Source: an uncultured Ruminococcus sp. (GTDB taxonomy: Bacteria > Bacillota > Clostridia > Oscillospirales > Ruminococcaceae). From it: 35,732 bases of DNA. Positions 1 through 7,437 of this stretch are shown in pieces; positions within the stretch are counted from its first letter, which is position 1, and the number at the start of each line of letters is the position of its first letter. The notes beneath the pieces were generated by a model, which saw nothing but the letters and a program-made list of their open reading frames with translations, did no database searches and had not been told where the DNA came from. Both the position numbers and the translations under genes were made by a program. The stretch covers positions 4,580-40,311 of the forward strand of contig CACYSH010000010.1 of NCBI GenBank assembly GCA_902776945.1, read 5' to 3'.

Positions 1-40
1 CGACAGCACGCTGGCATTAACGAGTTAATGCAGTCGTCCG
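1..40 (+). repeat. Palindromic intergenic repeat, cut by the window edge
   Basis: Positions 14-21 (GCATTAAC) and 24-31 (GTTAATGC) form a perfect 8-bp stem with a 2-base loop. Outside it CGAC (1-4) can pair with GTCG (33-36), and the unit ends in a CGTCCG motif resembling the CGCCCG end of other hairpins in this window (for example 15690-15731). The 5' part lies outside the window. It is downstream of the stop codon of the minus-strand GH95 gene and might act as a transcript-end hairpin, but there is no clear T run. Confidence 0.6.
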
Positions 41-122
41 CCTTGCATCATGGCAAAATCTTCCGACATTCGGCACACGTTAGTTTCCGAGGAAGTCTAT
101 TAATTGAAATTATTACCTGAAA

Positions 123-2444
123 TCACTTGACGGCGGTGATTTTTGCCTTTTCCCCCGCCTTTAGTTGTATCTCGCAGACATCGCCCTGCCATTCGGCAGC
201 TTTTCCCCCGATATAAACATTCATGCTCTTAGCATTGTTTACCAGCCGGAAAGATGTGTCCTTCATCGCCGTGACAGCTGCCATAAAACCGTTTTCATTC
301 CAAACGCAGGAGCAGACAACCGCACCTCTCGCACGAAGTCCCTTGAAACTGCCGCATTTCCACGCGGGGGGAAGTGCCGGCAGAAAGATCAGCTCGCCGT
401 TAGTGCTTTGCAGCAGCGCTTCGGTGATGCCCGCCGCTCCGCCGAAGTTGCCGTCGATCTGAAAAGGCGGGTGCATATCGAAAAGATTGCCGCTCGTGGA
501 GTTCGAAAGCAGCGCCCTCACGTTTTCCTCTACGCCCCTGCCGTCGAAAAGCCTTGCGCAGAAGTTGATTATCCACGCTCTTGACCAGCCCGTATGTCCG
601 CCGCCGTGTGACAGCCGCCTTTCGAGAGTAGCCGCCGCCGCTTTTGCAAGCAGGGGAGTTTTCCGAACGCTTATCCGGTCGGCGGGGTACAGCGCGAAAA
701 GCTGCGAAATATGCCTGTGTCCCGGCTCCGCCTCGTCGTAATCCTCCGCCCATTCCATTATCTGTCCGTATTTTCCGACAGTCGGTTCGGGCAGGCGATT
801 CCTCATCTCGCGGAGCTTAACGGCGTGTTCCTTGTCAATATCCAAAATTTCGGACGCTTCAATGACTGCCGTGAAAAGCTCGTAAATTATCTGACTGTCC
901 ATCGAGGGCGCTGTGCAGAGCGTACCGCTTTCGCCGCCCTTTGTTATGTAGGTGTTCTCGGGCGAAACAGACGGGCAGGTGACGAGCCGTCCGTTTTTGT
1001 CCTCAATAAGAAAATCCTCGAAAAACAATGCCGCTTCTTTTAAAGTGTCGTATTTCGCGGCAAGAAAATCACGATCGAGAGTGTATTTGTAATGTTCCCA
1101 CAAATGCAGACAAAGCCATGCCGCACCCATGCACCATTGCGTGGCGGGCTTCCATTTGTCCTGCGGAGCGGTGTCGCCCCATATATCGGTGTTGTGGTGA
1201 GCCGTGAAGCCCCGGCAGCCGTACATCTCACGCGCCGTGATGCGACCGTTCGGGCGCATACGCTCAATGTGCGTGAAAAGCGGCTCGCAAAGCTCGGAAA
1301 GACCACAGCTTTCGGCGCTCCAGTAGTTCATTTCGGTGTTGATATTTATTGTGAATTTCGAACCCCACGCGGGCCGCATATCCTTGTTCCAGATTCCCTG
1401 CAAATTCGCGGGAAGAGTACCCACGCGGCTTGACGAGATAAGCAGATATTTCGCGTAGTCCCAGTAAAGCGCGATAAGCCCGTTATCTGCATTAACACAA
1501 TCAATGTCATTAACACAGTTAATGCCGCCGCCGTTTCGGAAGTCGGCAAGCCGCTTGTCGGTGGGAATGCCGCTTTTGTCCTCGCCCGAAAGATTCAGCT
1601 CCGAGCGCCCGAAAAGCTCTTTATAATCGGCAATATGACGTTCGCGCAGCTTGTCAAGCCCGAGCGCTGCGGCTTTGATCGCGTCCGCGAATGCCTTTTC
1701 TTTATAATCGTTATGGCGAAAGCTCGTAGCCGCGCCGAGAATGATCGTCACCTCGCCGCAGTCCTTGCAGCAGATGAACTGTCCGAGCGCCGATACCTCT
1801 CCGTCGCCCTCGACCTTTACATAAGCCGCAAAATTAATGCCGTCCTCCGAACCCGAGCCGCCGTGATAGAGGATACAGTCATCGCAGACGGGGGAATTAT
1901 TGTCGAAATAATCGTCCCTGCCGCCTATCGAAACGCGCAGATTCAAGCCCTTTTTGTCGGAGCAGGCAATGTGGACGACCATAACGCCGTCGGGCGCGGA
2001 GCAGAAAACCTCGCGGGAAAAACGCTTTTCGCCGCTGGAAAATTCCGTGCGGCAGACCGCCTCGCCGATGTCGAGCGAACGCCGCCCGTAAACAATATTT
2101 TTATCATCAAGATCGGTATGCTCGATAGTCAGCTCGCCCAATGGCATATAGTGGCGCTGGCTTTCGGGAATGCCGCAGAAAGCGTCAAACACGATGTCCT
2201 CCGCTTCGGATATGCGTTCTTCCGAAAGAAGCTCACGCACCCTTTGCAGATTCGGCAGCGCCTGCGGATTGTTCCGCCTGCGCAAGCCGCCCGACCATAC
2301 CGAATCCTCGTTCAGCATTATACACTCGCGGATTGCTTTGCCGAAGACCATTCCGCCTATCCTGCCGTTGCCGACGGGCAGCGCCATATTCCAGTCGTCG
2401 GCGGGGGCATCGTACCACATCAGCCTTGTACGGGGCTTACACAC
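123..2444 (-). CDS. Glycoside hydrolase family 95 alpha-L-fucosidase (possibly alpha-L-galactosidase)
   Basis: This 773-residue protein matches GH95 enzymes along its whole length. They are inverting hydrolases that release terminal alpha-1,2-linked L-fucose from host glycans or plant polysaccharides. Visible family blocks are the N-terminal WNMALPVGNGRIGGMVFG region (residues 18-35), YLLISSSR...GTLPANLQGIW (333-352), NINTEMNYW (367-375), SPENTY (494-499) and QIDGNFGG (662-669). By comparison with the characterised bifidobacterial enzyme, Glu496 is the likely acid, Asp664 the base, and the Asn pair near 367-369 assists. There is no signal peptide, so the enzyme is probably cytoplasmic and acts on imported oligosaccharides. 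The start is GTG (2442-2444), supported by GGAGAGG six bases upstream. It is monocistronic. Oddity: about 12 extra residues at 308-319, encoded by a palindromic tandem repeat (see 1489-1525). Some GH95 members prefer L-galactosides, so substrate is uncertain. Confidence 0.93.
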   Translation of the reverse strand: MCKPRTRLMWYDAPADDWNMALPVGNGRIGGMVFGKAIRECIMLNEDSVWSGGLRRRNNPQALPNLQRVRELLSEERISEAEDIVFDAFCGIPESQRHYMPLGELTIEHTDLDDKNIVYGRRSLDIGEAVCRTEFSSGEKRFSREVFCSAPDGVMVVHIACSDKKGLNLRVSIGGRDDYFDNNSPVCDDCILYHGGSGSEDGINFAAYVKVEGDGEVSALGQFICCKDCGEVTIILGAATSFRHNDYKEKAFADAIKAAALGLDKLRERHIADYKELFGRSELNLSGEDKSGIPTDKRLADFRNGGGINCVNDIDCVNADNGLIALYWDYAKYLLISSSRVGTLPANLQGIWNKDMRPAWGSKFTININTEMNYWSAESCGLSELCEPLFTHIERMRPNGRITAREMYGCRGFTAHHNTDIWGDTAPQDKWKPATQWCMGAAWLCLHLWEHYKYTLDRDFLAAKYDTLKEAALFFEDFLIEDKNGRLVTCPSVSPENTYITKGGESGTLCTAPSMDSQIIYELFTAVIEASEILDIDKEHAVKLREMRNRLPEPTVGKYGQIMEWAEDYDEAEPGHRHISQLFALYPADRISVRKTPLLAKAAAATLERRLSHGGGHTGWSRAWIINFCARLFDGRGVEENVRALLSNSTSGNLFDMHPPFQIDGNFGGAAGITEALLQSTNGELIFLPALPPAWKCGSFKGLRARGAVVCSCVWNENGFMAAVTAMKDTSFRLVNNAKSMNVYIGGKAAEWQGDVCEIQLKAGEKAKITAVK
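1489..1525 (-). repeat. In-frame palindromic tandem repeat inside the GH95 gene
   Basis: The 37-bp segment begins with GCATTAAC and ends with GTTAATGC, the same octamer arms as the palindrome at 14-31. It consists of two 18-bp near-repeats, each an imperfect palindrome. On the coding strand it reads as a duplicated peptide, INCVND followed by IDCVNA. Related GH95 proteins go almost directly from the preceding Phe-X-X-Gly-Gly to Asp-Asn-Gly-Leu-X-Ala-Leu-Tyr, so this looks like an insertion in a surface loop. Confidence 0.6.
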
Positions 2445-2484
2445 AGCACACCTCTCCTTTCATCAGAAACATACCATAAGAATT

Positions 2485-2513
2485 ATTATAACACAAACCC
2501 GCTGAAATTTCAA
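2485..2513 (-). promoter_or_regulatory. Sigma-A-type promoter for the GH95 gene
   Basis: Read on the minus strand: TTGAAA (2513-2508), a 17-base spacer, then TATAAT (2490-2485). Transcription would start near 2478, about 34 bases before the GTG start codon. No regulator operator is evident. Confidence 0.75.
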
Positions 2514-2676
2514 GTGCTTTCGAGGAATTTCACCAAAAAACCGATATTTGAAAATAAAAAGAAACCGGCGTGACAGCCGTGTGATGTAAAAAATGCCTGT
2601 TTAGTGCATTATTGCCGCATTTTTTCGGTTTTGCAGAAGGCAAATCTTACAAATTACTTAAAATAATTTTTGTTTA

Positions 2677-2704
2677 TTGACAATTCGGATTTTAGTGTTA
2701 TAAT
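2677..2704 (+). promoter_or_regulatory. Sigma-A-type promoter for the export operon
   Basis: TTGACA (2677-2682), a 16-base spacer and TATAAT (2699-2704) form a consensus promoter. It is divergent from the GH95 promoter about 165 bases away. The first coding sequence begins only at 3129, leaving an unusually long leader of about 420 bases that contains hairpins and a MITE-like element. Confidence 0.75.
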
Positions 2705-2744
2705 TATAATAAATGCGGCTTTGAAGCAGCAAAGTCATCGAAAC

Positions 2745-2830
2745 CGCAAAGCGGGGGGCGAGCAGCCCCCTTGCGGGGCATGGGGCAGAGTCCCATTTGC
2801 GCCGCAGGCGCAACAAAGCAAAGCCGACGA
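2745..2830 (+). repeat. GC-rich multi-hairpin element in the operon leader
   Basis: Three stem-loops follow each other: GGGGGC/GCCCCC (2754-2770), TGGG/CCCA (about 2781-2795) and a perfect 7-bp stem TTGCGCC/GGCGCAA (2797-2813). The segment is more GC-rich than its surroundings and begins only about 35 bases after the predicted transcription start. It resembles short interspersed hairpin repeats typical of gut clostridia more than a named riboswitch. No long T run follows any stem. Confidence 0.5.
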
Positions 2831-2868
2831 ATCAAGCAAACCGAAATTATCCGCAGAGGTGAGCGTTC

Positions 2869-2967
2869 AAAATTAAAATCGGCATTTTCAGGAAAAGTGA
2901 ACAAAAACGCAGAAGTGAATAGCTCTGCAAAATTGAGCGGAAACAAGTAAATTGCCGATTTTAATTT
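2869..2967 (+). mobile_element. MITE-like element, copy A
   Basis: A ~99-bp AT-rich element with 19-bp terminal inverted repeats: AAATTAAAATCGGCATTTT at 2870-2888 and its near-perfect complement at 2949-2967 (18 of 19 positions). A second copy in the opposite orientation lies at 11597-11690 and shares the interior segment reading TAGCTCTGCAAAATTGAGCG. It has no coding capacity, so any movement would need a transposase supplied elsewhere. It sits in the leader of the export operon, between promoter and first gene. Confidence 0.7.
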
Positions 2968-3128
2968 GCAAGAAGAGCGGTCTGAACAAGTTCAGACAGG
3001 TGATATTTTGCAAAGAGACTGCGCGAAGGTCGGGAAAAATCACGGCAGACGGGACATTAATTAAATGTGTCAAAAGAAATCAGGCGAGAGAAAAATTAAC
3101 GCCCGATTTTTACAAAGGAGGAGACAAA

Positions 3129-4508
3129 ATGTCGTTAGGAAAAAGTATAGCGGTGACTGTTACCGTTATCGTTGTCGGAGCGGCGGCGTGTTTCGGAGGG
3201 TATAAATTCTTGAAATCGAAGGGCGTTACGCTTTCCACAGGGGTGGTGTACGTCCAGCGCGTGCAGGAGCTTAACACCGTCGCGGGAAAAACGCTCACCG
3301 GCAGCCTTTTTTCGGGAGTGGTAGAAACGCAGAAGACCGAAGACTTCAAATATGATACCTCGAAAAAGGTGAAGGCGGTAAAGGTCAAGGTCGGCGATCA
3401 GGTCAAAAAGGGCGACGTTCTATTTGTATATGATCAGGAGCAGGCACAGCTTGACATAGACGACCAGCAGATAGAGTACGAAAAGGCGGTAAACGAACTT
3501 GAGACCAACAAGTTACAGCTTGCGGAGCTGCAAAAGGAAAAGGCTGCGGCAAGCGCCGACAGACAGACCTCGCTCACCACAACGATACTTTCCAAGCAGA
3601 GCGAGATAGCAAGAGCCGAATATGATATAAAGCAAATGGAATCCAAGATAGAGAAAATGCAGAAGGCTCTTAAAAACAACAAGGTAAAGTCCACCCTCGA
3701 CGGCGTGGTAAAGGAGGTCGCCGATATAAGCGATCTTGAAAACAGCGACGTAAGCGCGATAGTAAAAATATCACGCGGCGATGATTATACGATAAAAGCG
3801 ACGGTAAACGAGCAGATGATCTCGCAGGTGCAGACGGGTATGCCCGTGCTTATCCGCTCCCGTATCGACGATAACGTATGGCATGGCACCGTCACCAACA
3901 TAGAGACAAAGCCCGCGAGCAGCTCTGACAGCGGGGAATTTAGTATAGGCAACGGCGAGGAAATGAGTTCCTCGTCCTCGAAATATTATTTCTATGTGGA
4001 GCCGGAGTCATTCGACGGGCTTATGCTGGGTCAGCATATCATTATCGAGCCTGATATGGGCGGCATGGACGAGATCAAGACGAAGGAAGGCATCTGGCTT
4101 TACAGCGATTTCTTTATCCATGAGGACGGCAAGACTTATGTGTGGGCTGACAACGGCAGCGGCAGGATAGAAAAGCGCGAGGTAACTATCGGCGATACCG
4201 ACCCCGATAACGCCGACTGTCAGGTGACAGACGGTCTTACCAAGAGCGACAGGATAGCTTATCCCTCCGAGCAGTTTGAGCCGGGTCTTAAAACTACCGA
4301 GAACTCTCAGGAGGCGACCGTTCCAAAGATAGAGGGCGCGGACAATGACGCAGGCGGCGAAATGCTCACGCCCGACGGCGGAAATGATGATTTTGATGCT
4401 CAGGGCTTTACTATCGACGATGAAGATGCCGCTTTCGATGATGATGAATTTGCGTTAGATGTGGGCGACGAAGCCTTTGAAGACGATGACGAAGCAGTCA
4501 TCGAGTAA
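3129..4508 (+). CDS. Membrane-fusion (HlyD/MacA/YknX-like) adaptor with acidic C-terminal tail
   Basis: This 459-residue protein is the first gene of an ABC export operon. The start ATG is set by AGGAGG six bases upstream. It has an N-terminal membrane anchor (about residues 8-24), a first lipoyl-like half with the signature VKVGDQVKKGDVLF (86-99), a coiled-coil hairpin (about 103-187), the returning lipoyl half STLDGVVKEV (188-197) and beta-barrel segments (about 205-390). This is the fold of adaptors that partner MacB-type permeases; in Gram-positives (YknX) they sit on the outer face of the membrane. The last ~60 residues are highly acidic, rich in Asp-Asp-Phe and Asp-Asp-Glu clusters, which is not part of the usual family fold. 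It is followed 16 bases later by the ATPase gene. The exported substrate is unknown. Confidence 0.88.
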   Translation: MSLGKSIAVTVTVIVVGAAACFGGYKFLKSKGVTLSTGVVYVQRVQELNTVAGKTLTGSLFSGVVETQKTEDFKYDTSKKVKAVKVKVGDQVKKGDVLFVYDQEQAQLDIDDQQIEYEKAVNELETNKLQLAELQKEKAAASADRQTSLTTTILSKQSEIARAEYDIKQMESKIEKMQKALKNNKVKSTLDGVVKEVADISDLENSDVSAIVKISRGDDYTIKATVNEQMISQVQTGMPVLIRSRIDDNVWHGTVTNIETKPASSSDSGEFSIGNGEEMSSSSSKYYFYVEPESFDGLMLGQHIIIEPDMGGMDEIKTKEGIWLYSDFFIHEDGKTYVWADNGSGRIEKREVTIGDTDPDNADCQVTDGLTKSDRIAYPSEQFEPGLKTTENSQEATVPKIEGADNDAGGEMLTPDGGNDDFDAQGFTIDDEDAAFDDDEFALDVGDEAFEDDDEAVIE

Positions 4509-4524
4509 GTCGGGAGGGTGAACT

Positions 4525-5220
4525 ATGTCGGATATTATATTGCAGCTTAATAATGTGGATAAGTCGTATTTTATTGACAAAATGCCTGTTCCCGTGCTGA
4601 AAAAGGTGAATTTTCAGGTGATGAACGGCGAATATGTGGCGATAATGGGACCCTCCGGCTCGGGAAAATCCACGATGATGAATATAGTCGGCTGCCTTGA
4701 CAAGCAGACGGCGGGAGAATTTATCTTCGACGGCGTGGATATTGCCAAGTGCCGCGACAGACAGCTTTCGATAATCAGAAATGAGAAAATAGGCTTTGTT
4801 TTTCAGAATTTCAACCTTCTGCCGAGACAGTCGGCGCTTGAAAACGTCGAGCTGCCGCTGCTTTACGCGGGAGTGCGCAAAAGCGAACGCCGCCGCCGTG
4901 CAAAGGAGGCTCTCGCAAGAGTGGGGCTTGAGGACAGAATGTACCATAAGCCCACACAGCTTTCGGGCGGTCAGAAGCAGAGAGTGGCTATTGCGCGGGC
5001 TATCGTGAATCACCCGCGTCTGCTGCTTGCCGACGAGCCGACGGGCGCTCTCGATACTAAATCGGGCGAGCAGGTAATGCAGCTTTTCAAGGAGCTTAAC
5101 GAGGAGGGCGTAACGGTTGTAATGATAACCCACGCGCCCGAAATAGCCGAGTGCGCCAAGAGAGTGGTATATATACGCGACGGCGAGCTGTTCAGCGGAG
5201 AGGAGAGGGACAACAGGTGA
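4525..5220 (+). CDS. ABC transporter ATP-binding protein (MacB/LolD/YknY type)
   Basis: This 231-residue nucleotide-binding subunit has Walker A GPSGSGKST (42-50), a Q-loop glutamine at 94, signature LSGGQ (146-150), Walker B LLLADE (166-171) and an H-loop His at 203. The Arg-rich stretch KSERRRRAKEAL and the EPTGALD motif place it in the MacB/LolD subfamily, whose members drive mechanotransmission transporters, moving peptides, toxins or lipoproteins rather than importing nutrients. The start ATG has GGGAGG upstream. The stop overlaps the GTG start of the next gene (GTGA), a sign of translational coupling. Confidence 0.96.
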   Translation: MSDIILQLNNVDKSYFIDKMPVPVLKKVNFQVMNGEYVAIMGPSGSGKSTMMNIVGCLDKQTAGEFIFDGVDIAKCRDRQLSIIRNEKIGFVFQNFNLLPRQSALENVELPLLYAGVRKSERRRRAKEALARVGLEDRMYHKPTQLSGGQKQRVAIARAIVNHPRLLLADEPTGALDTKSGEQVMQLFKELNEEGVTVVMITHAPEIAECAKRVVYIRDGELFSGEERDNR

Positions 5221-7418
5221 AGAGGTTTATAATCACTCTGCTGTGCCTGGCGATCATAGCGGGCGGCAGCTATTACGGATACCTCAGATTCCAGAAAAAT
5301 AAGGACGAAAAGCGCATAGTTGACGTTGTGTCGGTGAGCCTTGTAAATCAGGATTATTTCAGCGAGGAAAAGACTACCGACGCTTGCGTTACATCGGGCA
5401 GCATACAGAACGTTGAACTCAGTACGCAGAAGCTGGTAAAGCAGGTGTATGTACAGCCGGGCGATAAGGTAAGAAAGGGCGATATACTCTTAGCATACGA
5501 TATGACCGTTGTGGAGCTTGAAAACGAAAAGAACAAGAATCAGATAGCGGTCATAGATCAGGAGATAAAGGAGCAGGAGAAGGAGCTTAAACGCTTGCAG
5601 GCGCTCCAGCCGAAGGAGAACGCTCCCAAGACCGATTCAAGCTCGGTCGCGGAGAAGAAGACCACCACCACGCCGAAAACGACCACCACTACGGCTACTA
5701 CCACCACGAAGTATACTATCGCTGCGATGCGAACTACCACCACAAAATTGCTCCAGCCCGTTACTTCGCCGACCACTACCACTACAACGACCACCACTAC
5801 CACCACAACGACCACGCGCAGGACGACGACCAAAAAGCCCGAGCCTGCGGCAGTCTCCGTGAGAAGCTCACTCGACGTTATCGAAAATCCCGACGGCTAT
5901 GAGCTTGACGGCTCGATATACTTCCGCTGCACTTCCTCAACTATGGTCACTGCGAATTTCATGCAGCAGCTTATCGACAGCAGCGAACACGTTATCCTTT
6001 ATGTTTACGACAGCGAGCATAAGCGCATACAGTACCTTTGGGATATTGACCCCATGACGAATACCCAGCTTGAAGCGCTTGACTGGCGTGCTGACAGCGG
6101 GGTCATATCCAATCACGGCTCGTATGCCTACAACGGCTCGGCTGAACTGAAGCAGGGCGTGTTCTATGTGTATGTGGAACCTGAGCAGCCCGATTACGGC
6201 GGCTATGACGATTATGAAGATTATGACGCTTACGATGATTTCGGCGACAGTAACGATGATTTCAGCGGCGAAGAGATAAATATAGGCGGTCTTGACGGCG
6301 ACGACGATTTCGGCGATGAAGACCTTCCCGATATTACCGTAACGACGACAACAACGACCACAGCGACTTCATCGAAGGACACCGAACCGCTCGACGATGT
6401 TATCCCGGACGACGATACCGAGATAGACCTTCCCGGCGACGGAGACAGGGAGATCGACCTTACAGACGATGACAGCATAGGCGATGACAGCGAAATAGAT
6501 ATGGTCGATTCGGGTGCCGATCTTCTTGACGATTCGGGCAGCGATTCCAAGACCGACAAGAAGGACGAGCCGGAGGACGAAAACTATCTCCATACCCGTG
6601 CGGAGCTTGTCGAAATGATAAAGGAAGCGCAGATAGAGCTTAAAGAAAAGCAGCTCGAATACCGCAAGGCGGAGCTTGCTTACAAAGCGGGTCTTAAACA
6701 GAAGGAGGACGGCGTGGTCACGGCGCAGATTGACGGGATAGTTACCCGCGTGGACGAGGAGACCACCACCTACGCGGCGGCATCGGACGAATATGAATTT
6801 GAGGAGGACATGGGTTTAGACGACTTCAGCTTTGAGGAAGGCATCGACGAGGGCGGCTTTGAGGACTTCGAGGGAGATCACCCGTTTATCACGATACAGG
6901 GCAAGGCGACTGTCAGCCTTGACATAAACGTTCCCGAGCTTAGTCTTTCGAAATTCACAGAGGGAACGGTCGTTACGGGCATAGATTACAATTCGGGCGC
7001 GGAATTTACGGCGGTAGTCACGGGCAGAAAGGACGACCCCGTTTCATACCGCAGCTACGGCGACGATAACCCCAACAGCAGCACATACATAGTTACCGCC
7101 GACGTTCAGGACTGTCCGTCGCTTGCGGTGAACCGCTATGTCACGGTAAGGATACCCGGCGAGGGGAATCAGAAGAACCGCAATTCGCTGAATATCCCCG
7201 TAAGCTATCTGAGAAAGGACGGCGCGTCTTATTATGTTATGGTCGCCGATTCGAACGGTCTGCTGAAAAAGCGGTATGTCAAGACGGGCAAGATGTATTA
7301 CGGCTCGGTCATAGAGGTGCTTGGAGGTCTTTCGCTTGACGACATGATATGCTTCCCCTACGGCAAGGACGTAAAGGAAGGCGTAAAGACCCGCGAAACT
7401 GATGAAGTAGTATGGTAA
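5217..7418 (+). CDS. Giant membrane-fusion adaptor with poly-Thr and acidic insert in the coiled-coil hairpin
   Basis: This 733-residue adaptor starts at GTG 5217, overlapping the ATPase stop, with AGGAGAGG upstream. Order of parts: membrane anchor (about 4-23), first lipoyl half with VYVQPGDKVRKGDILLAYD (77-95), first coiled-coil helix (about 98-131), a Thr-rich linker (about 148-205) with 15 consecutive Thr at 186-200, an unrecognised globular segment (about 214-322), an Asp/Glu-rich linker with a second Thr run (about 325-455), the returning helix (about 458-495), the second lipoyl half (499-513) and barrel domains (about 560-733). About 320 residues are thus inserted where an ordinary adaptor has only the hairpin tip. 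A second acidic patch occurs at 525-554. Neighbours show it works with the ATPase and the permease; its relation to the first adaptor (heteromeric ring, or separate roles) is inference. Confidence 0.85.
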   Translation: MKRFIITLLCLAIIAGGSYYGYLRFQKNKDEKRIVDVVSVSLVNQDYFSEEKTTDACVTSGSIQNVELSTQKLVKQVYVQPGDKVRKGDILLAYDMTVVELENEKNKNQIAVIDQEIKEQEKELKRLQALQPKENAPKTDSSSVAEKKTTTTPKTTTTTATTTTKYTIAAMRTTTTKLLQPVTSPTTTTTTTTTTTTTTTRRTTTKKPEPAAVSVRSSLDVIENPDGYELDGSIYFRCTSSTMVTANFMQQLIDSSEHVILYVYDSEHKRIQYLWDIDPMTNTQLEALDWRADSGVISNHGSYAYNGSAELKQGVFYVYVEPEQPDYGGYDDYEDYDAYDDFGDSNDDFSGEEINIGGLDGDDDFGDEDLPDITVTTTTTTTATSSKDTEPLDDVIPDDDTEIDLPGDGDREIDLTDDDSIGDDSEIDMVDSGADLLDDSGSDSKTDKKDEPEDENYLHTRAELVEMIKEAQIELKEKQLEYRKAELAYKAGLKQKEDGVVTAQIDGIVTRVDEETTTYAAASDEYEFEEDMGLDDFSFEEGIDEGGFEDFEGDHPFITIQGKATVSLDINVPELSLSKFTEGTVVTGIDYNSGAEFTAVVTGRKDDPVSYRSYGDDNPNSSTYIVTADVQDCPSLAVNRYVTVRIPGEGNQKNRNSLNIPVSYLRKDGASYYVMVADSNGLLKKRYVKTGKMYYGSVIEVLGGLSLDDMICFPYGKDVKEGVKTRETDEVVW

Positions 7419-7437
7419 GGGGGCGCTGAAACAAGGT

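Noticed and set aside
1635-2573. Long plus-strand open frame opposite the GH95 gene
   Set aside because: GH95 on the minus strand is clear, with promoter and ribosome site; the plus frame has no recognisable domain and is a composition shadow.
2588-2625. AAAAAATGC...GCATTTTTT inverted repeat as a bidirectional terminator
   Set aside because: It lies between two divergent promoters where no transcript is expected to end, and the stem is nearly all A-T. It may be a remnant element, but function is not supported.
2704-2946. Shared peptide FPLNFAELF...ADFNF encoded in both MITE copies
   Set aside because: The similarity follows from DNA identity of the two elements; neither frame has a ribosome site or extends beyond the repeat, so it is not a gene.
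5558-5833. Open minus-strand frame rich in Val opposite the Thr-rich linker
   Set aside because: It is the mirror of ACN codons in the adaptor gene; no ribosome site or family resemblance.
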